The translations under genes were made by a program, and so were the position numbers. The notes under the pieces are model-generated. The model did no database searches, had not been told where the DNA came from, and saw nothing but the letters and a program-made list of their open reading frames with translations. 64,000 nucleotides of DNA, taken from Bittarella massiliensis (ex Durand et al. 2017). GTDB lineage: Bacteria > Bacillota > Clostridia > Oscillospirales > Ruminococcaceae. The stretch covers positions 1-64,000 of the forward strand of contig NZ_JABFCL010000001.1 in the NCBI RefSeq assembly GCF_017566145.1, read 5' to 3'. This document shows positions 25,042-33,274 of this stretch, piece by piece. Numbering within the stretch: position 1 is the stretch's first letter; each line of letters starts with the position of its first letter.

Positions 25042-26988
25042 ATGAACGATTTTCTGCCCATCAGCCGCGCCGAGATGGAGGAGCGGGGCTGGACCCAGCC
25101 CGATTTTGTCTACATCTGCGGCGACAGCTATATCGACCACCCCAGTTTCGGCTGCGCCATCATCACCCGGGTGCTGGAGAGCGCCGGCTACAAGGTGGCG
25201 ATCCTCTCCCAGCCGGATGTGAAGGAGGACGCCCCCTTCACCCAGTTCGGCCAGCCCCGGCTGGGATTTCTCATCTCTGCGGGCAACGTGGACTCGATGG
25301 TCAACCACTACACTGTGGCGAAAAAGCGCCGCGCCACCGATTTTTACACCGCCGGCGGGGTGATGGGCAAGCGCCCTGACCGGGCCACCATCGTCTACTC
25401 CCAAATCGTCCGACGCCTCTACCCCGACGCGCCCATCCTCATCGGCGGGGTGGAGGCGTCCATGCGCCGCTTTGCCCACTACGACTACTGGGACAACGCC
25501 GTTCGCCCCAGCATCCTCCAGGACGCAAAGGCCGACTTGCTCCTCTACGGCATGGGGGAACACCAGATCGTCGAGGTGGCCGACCGCCTGGCGGCGGGGG
25601 AGCCGGTGGCGGCCATCCGGGACGTGCGGGGCACCTGCTACTTTGCCGAGCGCAGCGAGCTGCCCGACGGCTATGTGGAGTGCGCCAGCTTTGAAAAGGT
25701 GCGGGAGAACAAGCGCAGCTACGCCAAGGCCCAGGCCATTCAGTACAACGAGTGCGACTGCGCCACCGGCCGCCTGCTGGTGCAAAAGCACGGCGACCGG
25801 GTGCTGGTGGCGACGCCCCCCTCCCGCCCCCTGGCGAGGGAGGAGCTGGACCGGGTCTATGCGCTGCCCTACCAGCGCACCTATCACCCCATCTACGAAG
25901 CGCTGGGCGGGGTGCCGGCCATTGCGGAGGTGGAGTTCTCCATCATCCACAACCGGGGCTGTTTCGGCGGCTGCAACTTCTGCGCCATCGCCGTTCACCA
26001 GGGGCGGCACGTCACCAGCCGTTCGGCCGAGTCGGTGCTGGAGGAGGCCGAGCGGATGACCCACAACCCCCGCTTCAAGGGGTATATCCACGACGTGGGG
26101 GGGCCCACCGCCAACTTCCGCGGCCCCTCCTGCGATGGGCAGCTGGAGCGGGGGATGTGCAAAAACGGCCGCAAGTGCCTGGCCCCCACCCCCTGCCCCA
26201 AACTCAAGGTCGACCACCGGGAGTACGACGACATCCTGGAGCGGATGCGGCAAATCCCCGGCATCAAAAAGGTGTTTGTCCGCTCGGGCATCCGCTTTGA
26301 CTACCTGAATCTGGACAGAGACCAGACCTTTTTTGACCACCTGGTGAAATACCACGTCTCGGGCCAGCTGAAGGTGGCCCCCGAAAACTGCAGCGACCGG
26401 GTGCTGCGGGCCATGGGCAAACCGGGCATTGCCAGTTACCGCAAGTTCCAGAGAGCCTTCTACCAAAAGACCAAGCAGATCGGCAAGAAGCAGTACCTGG
26501 TGCCCTATCTCATGAGTTCCCACCCGGGCAGCGGGCTCAAAGAGGCCATCGACCTGGCCCTCTTTTTGAAGGAGGAGGGGCTGCGCCCCCAGCAGGTGCA
26601 GGACTTTTACCCCACCCCCTTCTCCATCTCCACCTGCATGTACTACACCGGGATGGACCCCTTTACCCTGGAGGAGATATACGTGGCCACCGACCCCCAC
26701 GAAAAGGCCATGCAGCGGGCCCTGATCCAGTATTTTCTGCCCCAGAACCAACAGCTGGTGCTGGAGGCCCTCAAGCGGGCGGGCCGCTGGGACCTGATCG
26801 GATTTGGGCCCGAGTGCCTGGTCAAGCCCGATGCCAAGACCGCCGCCGCCCTGCGGGCGCGCCGGCAGGCCCAGGGGGAGAAACGGGGCCAGGGCAGGCG
26901 GCCGGCCGGCCGCCAGAAGGGAGGGCGTGAGCCGTGGCAAAGCGCAAAACCGTCCGCAGGACGGCCAAAAGGCAAAAAGAAAAGGTAA
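25042..26988 (+). CDS. YgiQ-family radical SAM protein (UPF0313)
   Basis: A 648-residue radical SAM protein. The N-terminal domain (about 1-290) has VYICGDSYIDHPSFG and ILIGGVEASMRRFAHYDYWD. The cluster motif CxxxCxxC is in NRGCFGGCNFCAI near residue 305. A C-terminal part contains the family's FYPTPFSISTCMYYTG. The last 40 residues are a basic Gly/Arg/Lys-rich tail that overlaps the next gene. The reaction is unknown for the family. ATG 25042 follows GGAAAGGACACCC. Confidence 0.93.
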   Translation: MNDFLPISRAEMEERGWTQPDFVYICGDSYIDHPSFGCAIITRVLESAGYKVAILSQPDVKEDAPFTQFGQPRLGFLISAGNVDSMVNHYTVAKKRRATDFYTAGGVMGKRPDRATIVYSQIVRRLYPDAPILIGGVEASMRRFAHYDYWDNAVRPSILQDAKADLLLYGMGEHQIVEVADRLAAGEPVAAIRDVRGTCYFAERSELPDGYVECASFEKVRENKRSYAKAQAIQYNECDCATGRLLVQKHGDRVLVATPPSRPLAREELDRVYALPYQRTYHPIYEALGGVPAIAEVEFSIIHNRGCFGGCNFCAIAVHQGRHVTSRSAESVLEEAERMTHNPRFKGYIHDVGGPTANFRGPSCDGQLERGMCKNGRKCLAPTPCPKLKVDHREYDDILERMRQIPGIKKVFVRSGIRFDYLNLDRDQTFFDHLVKYHVSGQLKVAPENCSDRVLRAMGKPGIASYRKFQRAFYQKTKQIGKKQYLVPYLMSSHPGSGLKEAIDLALFLKEEGLRPQQVQDFYPTPFSISTCMYYTGMDPFTLEEIYVATDPHEKAMQRALIQYFLPQNQQLVLEALKRAGRWDLIGFGPECLVKPDAKTAAALRARRQAQGEKRGQGRRPAGRQKGGREPWQSAKPSAGRPKGKKKR

Positions 26989-27908
26989 AAAAGGCCCTGT
27001 TGGGGGTGCTGGTCAGCCTGGTGGCCCTGGTGCTGGTGGTGCTGGGGATGGACCCGGATTGGCTGGGCGCCATCCCCGGCGGAAACGACCTGTTGGCCAG
27101 TCTCGGCCTCTCGGACATCTCGATCCCCGAGGGGGAGGCCTCGGTCCACTTCATCGACGTGGGGCAGGGGGACGCCTCCCTCATCTTGGTGGACGGGCAC
27201 GCCGTCCTCATTGACGGGGGCGAAAACGACAAGGGCGACACGGTGGTGAACTACCTGAAAAACCAGGGGGTGGAAAAGCTCGACCTCATCGTCGCCACCC
27301 ATCCCCACTCCGACCACATCGGCGGGCTGGACGCGGTGATGGCCGCCATCCCCACCGACACCCTGCTGATGCCCCGCCTGCCCCAGACCCAGCTGCCCAC
27401 CACCAAGACCTACAAAGACCTGCTCACCCAGGCGGCCGAGAGCCAAGTCAAGGTGGTGTACAGCGAGCCGGGACAGCAGCTCACCTACGGCGACGGCCGG
27501 CTGACGGTGCTGGGGCCGCTGGAGAACTACGACGACCTGAACGACACCTCGGCTGTGGTCCTCTTTCGCTACGGCAGCCAGCGCTTTCTCTTTACCGGGG
27601 ACATGGAGGCAAGGGCCGAAGAGGACCTGCTCGAGGAGTACGGGGCCGCCGAACTGAAGGCCCAGGTGCTCAAACTGGGGCACCACGGCAGCAGCACCAG
27701 CACCTCGGCGGCCTTTTTGGACAGGGTGAACCCCGAGATCGCCGTGGCCTGTGTGGGGGAGGGCAATTCCTACGGCCACCCCCACCAGGAGACGGTGGAC
27801 CTGTTGGCCAACCGGGGGATCCGCTTCCTGCGGACCGATCAAAACGGCGCTGTCGTCCTCTCCACCGACGGCAGCAGCTTGCAGGTCATCTGCCAGAAGG
27901 GGGAGTGA
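26934..27908 (+). CDS. ComEC/Rec2-like metallo-beta-lactamase-fold hydrolase, membrane-anchored
   Basis: A 324-residue protein with a basic N-terminus, one membrane helix (about residues 20-42) and an extracellular MBL domain. Metal motifs are VDVGQGDAS-type (seen as FIDVGQGDASLILVDG), ATHPHSDHIGG, LFTGDME and LGHHGSSTS. It resembles the C-terminal nuclease-like domain of ComEC without the channel. GTG 26934 follows GGGAGGG and overlaps ygiQ by 55 bases. It is followed four bases later by a DUF3006 gene, a common pairing. Confidence 0.9.
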   Translation: MAKRKTVRRTAKRQKEKVKKALLGVLVSLVALVLVVLGMDPDWLGAIPGGNDLLASLGLSDISIPEGEASVHFIDVGQGDASLILVDGHAVLIDGGENDKGDTVVNYLKNQGVEKLDLIVATHPHSDHIGGLDAVMAAIPTDTLLMPRLPQTQLPTTKTYKDLLTQAAESQVKVVYSEPGQQLTYGDGRLTVLGPLENYDDLNDTSAVVLFRYGSQRFLFTGDMEARAEEDLLEEYGAAELKAQVLKLGHHGSSTSTSAAFLDRVNPEIAVACVGEGNSYGHPHQETVDLLANRGIRFLRTDQNGAVVLSTDGSSLQVICQKGE

Positions 27909-27912
27909 GGGG

Positions 27913-28131
27913 ATGTTTTACAGCGTGGACCGCATTGAAAGCCCCTTTGCCGTTTTGCAGGATGACGAGGGCGAAGAACGCACCGTCCCCCTGGCGGAGT
28001 TGCCGGAGGGCCTGCGGGAGGGGGACGTCCTCTGCCGGGAAGGGGAGAACTGGCGGCCCGCCTCGGAGGAGAGGGACCGCCGCCGCGCTGAATTGCAGGC
28101 GCTGCTGGATCGGCTGACGGGAAAACAATAA
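27913..28131 (+). CDS. DUF3006 domain protein
   Basis: A 72-residue acidic protein with YSVDRIESPFAVLQDDEGEE, which is the DUF3006 pattern, and a charged C-terminal helix. Function unknown. It starts four bases after the MBL hydrolase stop, with GAGGGG as its ribosome site, and the two are regularly adjacent in Firmicutes, so a joint role is likely. Confidence 0.82.
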   Translation: MFYSVDRIESPFAVLQDDEGEERTVPLAELPEGLREGDVLCREGENWRPASEERDRRRAELQALLDRLTGKQ

Positions 28132-28137
28132 ATAGAT

Positions 28138-28179
28138 GCGGGAGGGGGCAAGAGCGGGAGACAGCCCCCTCCCGTTTTG
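28138..28179 (+). terminator. Terminator after DUF3006
   Basis: CGGGAGGGGGC and GCCCCCTCCCG arms (28139-28173) are followed by TTTT. Confidence 0.75.
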
Positions 28180-28206
28180 CGTCTGGTTTTTGCCGGGAGG
28201 GGGTGC

Positions 28207-28212
28207 TATAAT
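28207..28212 (+). promoter_or_regulatory. Extended -10 promoter
   Basis: GGTGC-TATAAT-AGG lies 46 bases before the gene at 28259. There is no good -35. The same extended -10 block recurs at 47802 and 54716. Confidence 0.6.
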
Positions 28213-28258
28213 AGGAATAGAGAGAGCCTGCCTGCAAGATGAAAGGGGGGCGATTTGA

Positions 28259-28582
28259 ATGGCAAAAAGACTGTTGCCAAAACAGCCGGACCGGGATGTT
28301 TTGCAGTTTGCCAGGTGGGTGTCTGGCGCCCCCTTCTTCGGGCTGGCTGCAAGCTGTGGAGCCGCCGCCGTCCTGCTGCTGCGGGGCGGGGCCTGGTCTC
28401 TGTCCACCGCCCTCTACCTCGCCGTTCCCCCGGTGGGGATGTCGGCCCTCTACGTCGTTTTGGCGGGTGTTTTCAGGGGCCGCTACGGCCTGAAAACGCC
28501 TTTCTTCCCCCGGGTGCTGCGGCTGCCCGCCCTGTTTTTGGCATTGGTGCTGGCCGCCCTCTGCTTTGCCCTGGCCCGCTGA
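28259..28582 (+). CDS. Small membrane protein of unknown family
   Basis: A 107-residue protein with three hydrophobic segments (about 22-42, 47-68 and 85-105) and a basic start (MAKRLLPKQPDR). I do not recognise the family. ATG 28259 follows GGGGGG, with its own promoter upstream and terminator at 28628, so it is a single-gene transcript. Two other frames are open over this stretch, but this one has the ribosome site and membrane-protein composition. Confidence 0.65.
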   Translation: MAKRLLPKQPDRDVLQFARWVSGAPFFGLAASCGAAAVLLLRGGAWSLSTALYLAVPPVGMSALYVVLAGVFRGRYGLKTPFFPRVLRLPALFLALVLAALCFALAR

Positions 28583-28627
28583 CGGGAAGGGGCAAACAGA
28601 ACGGCAAAATGAAAAAAAGAATTTCTC

Positions 28628-28670
28628 GCCGCCGGCTTATCTTTCAAAAGGGCCGGCGGCTATTTTTGTT
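28628..28670 (+). terminator. Terminator of the small membrane protein gene
   Basis: GCCGCCGGC and GCCGGCGGC arms with a 15-base loop, then TATTTTTG. Confidence 0.8.
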
Positions 28671-28697
28671 TCTTCCCCCTGTTTTTTCGCCAGAGGG

Positions 28698-28725
28698 TTG
28701 CAATGGGGAGAGATTGTGATACCAT
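28698..28725 (+). promoter_or_regulatory. Probable promoter of the class I hydratase operon
   Basis: TTGCAA (28698-28703), 16 bases, TACCAT (28720-28725). The leader to the start at 28827 is about 95 bases. Confidence 0.45.
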
Positions 28726-28826
28726 AGAGATAAATTGAACTATATCATTTTGGCGAGAGACACCCTGAAACGGGGAGGGGCGTCTCGCCGTCTGCGCCCA
28801 GGGCGCAGCGAAAGGAATGGGGTTTT

Positions 28827-29666
28827 ATGAGAGAGATCGAAGCCGCCCAGATCACCCAGGTGGTCAAGCGCCTCTGCATTGAGGCCAACTGCCGCCTGCC
28901 GGAGGATGTGCAGGCGCGCATCCGCGCCTGCCGCGCCTGCGAGGACGGGGAGACCGCCTGCGGCATCCTGGACAAGATCATCCAAAACTACGAGATCGCC
29001 GGGGCCGAAGGGGTGCCCATCTGCCAGGACACCGGCATGGCCTGCGTCTTTTTGAAGATCGGGCAGGAGGTGCACATTGTCGGCGACCTGCGCGCGGCGG
29101 TGGACGAGGGGGTGCGCCAGGGGTATGCCGAGGGGCGGCTGCGCAAATCGGTGGTGCGCGACCCGCTGGACCGGGTCAACACCGGGGACAACACCCCGGC
29201 CCTCCTCTACTGCGAACTGGCGCCCGGCGAGCAGATCGAAATCACCGTGGCCCCCAAGGGCTTTGGCAGTGAGAACATGAGCCAGATCAAGATGCTCAAG
29301 CCCTCCGACGGGCTGGAGGGGGTGCGCGATTTTGTGTTGCAGGTGGTGGAGGACGCCGGCCCCAACCCCTGCCCCCCCATCGTGGTGGGAGTCGGGCTGG
29401 GCGGCAGCTTTGACAAGGCCGCCCTGCTGGCCAAGCAGGCCCTGATGCGGCCCCTCGACCAGCGCAGCCCAAGCCCGTTTTACGCCGGGCTTGAAGAAGA
29501 GCTGTTGGAAAGAATCAACCAAAAGGGAATCGGGCCCCAGGGCTTTGGGGGAAAGACCACCGCCCTGGCCGTCAACATCGAGGCCATGCCCACCCACATT
29601 GCCGGGCTGCCCTGCGCGGTGAACATCAACTGCCACGTGACCCGCCACAAGACGGAGGTGCTTTGA
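28827..29666 (+). CDS. Class I fumarate hydratase / mesaconase, alpha subunit
   Basis: A 279-residue Fe-S hydratase subunit. Segments EGVPICQDTGMACVF (cluster Cys near residue 70), RVNTGDNTPALLYCE, APKGFGSENMSQIKML and CPPIVVGVGLGGSFDKAALLAKQAL are diagnostic of the N-terminal domain of class I fumarases and TtdA. Class I enzymes may hydrate fumarate, mesaconate or both. Its position just upstream of a methylaspartate operon makes mesaconate a real possibility. It sits one base before the beta gene. Confidence 0.93.
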   Translation: MREIEAAQITQVVKRLCIEANCRLPEDVQARIRACRACEDGETACGILDKIIQNYEIAGAEGVPICQDTGMACVFLKIGQEVHIVGDLRAAVDEGVRQGYAEGRLRKSVVRDPLDRVNTGDNTPALLYCELAPGEQIEITVAPKGFGSENMSQIKMLKPSDGLEGVRDFVLQVVEDAGPNPCPPIVVGVGLGGSFDKAALLAKQALMRPLDQRSPSPFYAGLEEELLERINQKGIGPQGFGGKTTALAVNIEAMPTHIAGLPCAVNINCHVTRHKTEVL

Positions 29667-29667
29667 G

Positions 29668-30231
29668 ATGGAGAAGAAGATCACCACCCCCCTGACCCGC
29701 GAGGCCGCCCGCCAGCTGCGCTGCGGCGAGAGCGTCCTCATCAGCGGGGTCATCTACACCGCCCGGGACGCCGCCCACAAGCGGCTGGTGGAGTTGGCCG
29801 AAAAGGGCGAGCCCCTGCCCTTTGACGTGGAGAACGCCACCATCTACTACGTGGGGCCCACCCCCGCCAAGGAGGGACGTCCCATCGGCTCGGCCGGCCC
29901 CACCACCAGCTACCGGATGGACGCCTATTCCCCCACCCTCATCGCCCTGGGGGAGACCGGGATGATCGGCAAGGGGAAACGGGGGCCCGAGGTGGTTGCC
30001 GCCATGGAGGAGCACGGCGCGGTCTACTTTGGGGCCATCGGCGGGGCGGGGGCCCTGCTGGCCCGCTGCGTCAAGAAGGCCGAGATCGTGGCCTACGAGG
30101 ACCTGGGGGCCGAGGCCGTCCGCCGGCTGGAGGTGGAGGATTTTCCCGCCGTGGTGGTCATCGACTCCACCGGAAAAAACCTCTACGAGACCGGGCGGGC
30201 GGAGTACCTGGCCGCCCGCGACGGGAAGTGA
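29668..30231 (+). CDS. Class I fumarate hydratase / mesaconase, beta subunit
   Basis: A 187-residue swivel-domain subunit, equal to the C-terminal part of FumA or to TtdB. Typical segments are SGVIYTARDAAHKRLVELAE, YYVGPTPAKEGRPIGSAGPTTSYRMDAY, GKGKRGPEVVAAMEEHGAVYF and the ending of EVEDFPAVVVIDSTGKNLY. It works as a heteromer with the alpha subunit. It is followed 28 bases later by a GntR-type regulator gene that may be co-transcribed. Confidence 0.93.
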   Translation: MEKKITTPLTREAARQLRCGESVLISGVIYTARDAAHKRLVELAEKGEPLPFDVENATIYYVGPTPAKEGRPIGSAGPTTSYRMDAYSPTLIALGETGMIGKGKRGPEVVAAMEEHGAVYFGAIGGAGALLARCVKKAEIVAYEDLGAEAVRRLEVEDFPAVVVIDSTGKNLYETGRAEYLAARDGK

Positions 30232-30259
30232 GACGGCGAAAAGGGGGAGGAGGACGCCC

Positions 30260-31243
30260 ATGAAAATTCAGCTGAAGCAGGGGAGTCAGGTCCCCGTCTA
30301 CCGCCAGATTGCCGAGGCCGTCGCCGGTCAGATCGCCGAGGGGCAGTTGGCCCCCGGCGACAAGCTGCCCACCGTCCGCCAGCTGGCGGAGGAGACCGGT
30401 TTGGCCCAGGGGACGGTGAAACACGCCTACGACGAACTGGAGAAAGAGGGGCTCATCGAGATGGCGCAGGGCCGGGGAACCTTTGTCCGGGGGCGGGAGG
30501 AGAGCGCCTCCGGCGGCCGCAAAGACCTGGCGATGGCGGCCATCGACGCCCTGCTGGACCGGATGGAGGAATTGGGCTTTTCCAGCCGGGAGAGCGAGAT
30601 ATTCTTTTCCCTCAAGCTGCGGGAGCGGGAAGAGGGGTATGAGCAGGTGCGGCTGGCCCTGGTGGACTGCAACGCCGAGGCCCTCTCTCAGATGGCCGAC
30701 CAGCTCTCCCGGGTGGCGGACGTGGACGTCTATCAGTTCCTGCTGGACGATGTGCTGAACGCCCCCTACAAGATCGGTGACCACGAGGACCTGGTCATCA
30801 CCACCTCCACCCACTTTCACCAGCTCTCCCAGGCGGTGGGGGGGCGCTGCCGGCTGGTACGGGTGGTGCTCTCCCCCTCCAACCAGACCCTGACCGCCCT
30901 GGCCCGCGCCCCGGAGGAGGGGCGGGTGGGCATCCTCACCGCCAGCGACAAGTTCGGGCGGATCATCCGCCGCAGCTGCGCCGCCCTGGGCATCGACGGC
31001 GGCCGGGTGGATGCCCGCCTCTTTGGCGGAGAGGGGGTACAGGCCTTTGTGGAGGGCCACCCCGTCCTCATCCTCCCCCCCAACTACAACCGCTTCTGTT
31101 CCAAAGAGGAGGGGGAGTGGGTGCGCGCCGCCGCCCGGGCCGGGCAGACGGTCATCCGCTACGACTACCTGGTGGACGGCGGTTCCCTACTCTCTATTGA
31201 GGAGCAGATCGAGGAGGTTCGCCGAGGCAAAAAGGGCCGCTAA
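30260..31243 (+). CDS. GntR-family transcriptional regulator with unusual C-terminal sensor
   Basis: A 327-residue regulator. Residues 1-75 are a GntR winged helix: PVYRQIAEAVAGQIAEGQL, GDKLPTVRQLAEETGLAQGTVKHAYDELE, then the wing EMAQGRGTFV. A helical linker (80-130) leads to a C-terminal domain of about 190 residues that is not the usual FadR, UTRA or aminotransferase domain. It reads more like a periplasmic-binding-type sensor (VRVVLSPSNQTL, GRVGILTASDKFGRIIRR). ATG 30260 follows GGGGGAGGAGG. Placed between the hydratase and glutamate mutase genes, it is the likely regulator of one or both. Confidence 0.85.
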   Translation: MKIQLKQGSQVPVYRQIAEAVAGQIAEGQLAPGDKLPTVRQLAEETGLAQGTVKHAYDELEKEGLIEMAQGRGTFVRGREESASGGRKDLAMAAIDALLDRMEELGFSSRESEIFFSLKLREREEGYEQVRLALVDCNAEALSQMADQLSRVADVDVYQFLLDDVLNAPYKIGDHEDLVITTSTHFHQLSQAVGGRCRLVRVVLSPSNQTLTALARAPEEGRVGILTASDKFGRIIRRSCAALGIDGGRVDARLFGGEGVQAFVEGHPVLILPPNYNRFCSKEEGEWVRAAARAGQTVIRYDYLVDGGSLLSIEEQIEEVRRGKKGR

Positions 31244-31260
31244 AGACAGGCTTTGAGAAA

Positions 31261-31299
31261 AAAGAGGGAAATGAACTAGTTCATTTTCCTCTTTTTTTG
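31261..31299 (+). terminator. Terminator after the GntR-type gene
   Basis: AAAGAGGGAAATGAACTAG-type arm pairs with CTAGTTCATTTTCCTCTTT across a central palindrome, followed by a run of T. Confidence 0.85.
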
Positions 31300-31345
31300 C
31301 GTATAGATGGAGAAACATCCAAAGTAGCCAAAACAGAGCCGGGAT

Positions 31346-31377
31346 TTTCTCCCTTATTATCCGGAAAAAGGGAGAAA
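31346..31377 (+). promoter_or_regulatory. Perfect 10-bp inverted repeat upstream of the glutamate mutase promoter
   Basis: TTTCTCCCTT (31346-31355) and AAGGGAGAAA (31368-31377) flank a 12-base centre containing TCCGGA. It ends six bases before the -35 box and has no T-run, so it looks like an operator or activator site, possibly for the GntR-type protein. Confidence 0.6.
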
Positions 31378-31383
31378 TTTCGG

Positions 31384-31412
31384 TTGATTTATGATATATA
31401 ACAATATATATT
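31384..31412 (+). promoter_or_regulatory. Glutamate mutase operon promoter
   Basis: TTGATT (31384-31389), 17 bases, TATATT (31407-31412), in an AT-rich island of about 60 bases that stands out in this high-GC region. Confidence 0.6.
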
Positions 31413-31456
31413 ATAGATATAGTTCAAATCAAATTTGCGAAAGCAAGGGGTGCGAA

Positions 31457-31870
31457 ATGGAACAGAAAACTTTGGTCATCGGGGTGATCGGGGCGGACGT
31501 CCACGCCGTGGGCATCAAAATCCTCGACCACGCGTTCACCGACGCGGGGTTCAATGTCATCAACCTGGGGGTTATGGTCTCGCAGGAGGAGTACATTGCC
31601 GCCGCCATCGAGTCGGACGCAGACGCCATCGTGGTCTCCTCCCTCTACGGGCACGGCGAGCTGGACTGCCGGGGCCTGCGCCAGAAGTGCGACGAGGCGG
31701 GACTGGGGGGGATCCTCCTCTACGTGGGGGGAAACATCGTGGTGGGCAAGCAGCCCTTTGCAGATGTGGAGCGCCGGTTTTTGGCCATGGGCTTTGACCG
31801 GGTCTTCCCCCCGGGCACCTCGCCGGAGACCACCATCGCCTCCCTCAAAAAAGACCTGGGCGTCGCGTGA
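31457..31870 (+). CDS. mutS: Glutamate mutase (methylaspartate mutase) sigma subunit
   Basis: A 137-residue B12-binding subunit. The cobalamin motif DxHxxG is at residues 14-19 (DVHAVG), followed by [18 protein letters not shown] and the cofactor-tail site [13 protein letters not shown]. With the epsilon subunit it converts L-glutamate to (2S,3S)-3-methylaspartate by a radical rearrangement. ATG 31457 follows AAGGGGTGCG. First gene of the seven-gene operon. The symbol refers to the glutamate mutase subunit, not to the mismatch-repair MutS. Confidence 0.95.
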   Translation: MEQKTLVIGVIGADVHAVGIKILDHAFTDAGFNVINLGVMVSQEEYIAAAIESDADAIVVSSLYGHGELDCRGLRQKCDEAGLGGILLYVGGNIVVGKQPFADVERRFLAMGFDRVFPPGTSPETTIASLKKDLGVA

Positions 31871-31885
31871 GGCGGTGAGGGAGCG

Positions 31886-33274
31886 ATGCGACCGATCCTC
31901 TTAATTGACTTTGGAAGTACATACACCAAGGTGACCGCCGTCGACGTGGACGCCCCCGCCCTGCTGGGCACCGCTTCCAGCTACACCACCGTGCAGACCG
32001 ACGTGGGGGAGGGACTTGCGCGGGCGGTGGCACAGCTGGAAGGACAGACCGGCAAGCTGGACTACGCCGAGCGCTACGCCTGCTCCTCCGCCGCCGGGGG
32101 GCTGCGGATGGTCACCTGCGGACTGGTGCCCGAACTGACGGCCGAGGCCGCCAAGCAGGCCAGCTTGGGGGCGGGGGCCAAGGTGGTGGGGGTCTACTCC
32201 TACCAGCTCACCGAGGACGATGCAGACGAGATCGCCGCCGCCCGGCCCGACATCGTCCTCCTCACCGGGGGGACCGACGGGGGGAACCGGGACTGCATCC
32301 TCCACAACGCCGGGATGCTGGCCGGGGTCCCCGGCGACTTCCCGGTGGTGGTGGCTGGAAACCGCGCCGCCGCCCGCGGGTGCCAGCGGCTGCTGGCCCA
32401 AAAGGAAACCCTGCTGTGCGAAAATGTGATGCCCCGCTTCGGGGTGCTCAACATCGAGCCCGCGCAGCAGAAAATCCGCGACATCTTCCTCGACCGGATC
32501 ATCCGGGCCAAGGGGCTTTCCCAGGCGTCGGAACTGGTCTCGGGCATCCTCATGCCCACCCCTTCGGCGATGCTGGCGGCCATGACACTGCTGGCCGACG
32601 GCCTCGAGGGGGAGCCCGGCGTTGGCGAATTGCTGGCGGTGGACCTGGGGGGCGCCACCACCGACGTCTACTCCATCGCCAACGGGATGCCCAAGCAGCT
32701 GGACACCGTCTACAAAGGGCTGCCCGAGCCCTACGCCAAGCGGACGGTGGAGGGGGACATCGGCATGCGCTACAGCGTCCAGGGCATCCTCGAGGCCGCC
32801 GGATTGGACCGGGTGGCTCAGTTGGCCGAACTTCCCCCTGATACGGTGCGGCAGATGGTGGAGGACCTGGCCGCCCACCCCGACAAACTGCCCGACAGCG
32901 AGGCGGGCCGACAGCTGGATTTTGCCCTGGCGTCCCTGGCGGTGGAGACCGCCGTGGCCCGCCACGCCGGCACCATCGAGCAGACCTATACCCCGGTGGG
33001 GCTGACCTACGTGCAGACCGGCAAGGACTTGAGCGACGTGCGGCGGATCATCGCCACCGGCGGCGCCCTCATCCACGCCCCCCGGCCGGCGGAGGCGGTG
33101 CGGCACGCCCTTTGGAACCCGGCCGACCCCATCTCCCTGCGGCCCAAACAGGCGCAGGTGTGGGTGGACAGACACTACATTCTGGCGGCCATGGGCCTGT
33201 TGGCCGAACACCACCCCCGAGCCGCTTTACAGATGATGAAGAGGGAGTTGACCTGCGATGGAAATTCAAAATAA
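31886..33274 (+). CDS. mutL: Glutamate mutase accessory protein MutL (GlmL)
   Basis: A 462-residue actin/Hsp70-like ATPase fold protein with [15 protein letters not shown] at the N-terminus, [12 protein letters not shown] in the middle and [13 protein letters not shown] near residue 250. Proteins of this family are encoded between the two mutase subunits and probably act as a reactivating chaperone that exchanges damaged B12. It starts 16 bases after mutS and overlaps mutE by 17 bases. Not the mismatch-repair MutL. Confidence 0.94.
   Translation: MRPILLIDFGSTYTKVTAVDVDAPALLGTASSYTTVQTDVGEGLARAVAQLEGQTGKLDYAERYACSSAAGGLRMVTCGLVPELTAEAAKQASLGAGAKVVGVYSYQLTEDDADEIAAARPDIVLLTGGTDGGNRDCILHNAGMLAGVPGDFPVVVAGNRAAARGCQRLLAQKETLLCENVMPRFGVLNIEPAQQKIRDIFLDRIIRAKGLSQASELVSGILMPTPSAMLAAMTLLADGLEGEPGVGELLAVDLGGATTDVYSIANGMPKQLDTVYKGLPEPYAKRTVEGDIGMRYSVQGILEAAGLDRVAQLAELPPDTVRQMVEDLAAHPDKLPDSEAGRQLDFALASLAVETAVARHAGTIEQTYTPVGLTYVQTGKDLSDVRRIIATGGALIHAPRPAEAVRHALWNPADPISLRPKQAQVWVDRHYILAAMGLLAEHHPRAALQMMKRELTCDGNSK

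Noticed and set aside
22696..26940. A 1414-codon open frame on the minus strand
   Set aside because: It is the antisense shadow of spoIIIE and ygiQ in GC-rich sequence; its translation is Gly/His/Val-rich with no domain or ribosome site.
31384..31412. Second Rex box at the glutamate mutase promoter
   Set aside because: An ATAACAA half-site is present but the partner half-site at the right spacing is missing.
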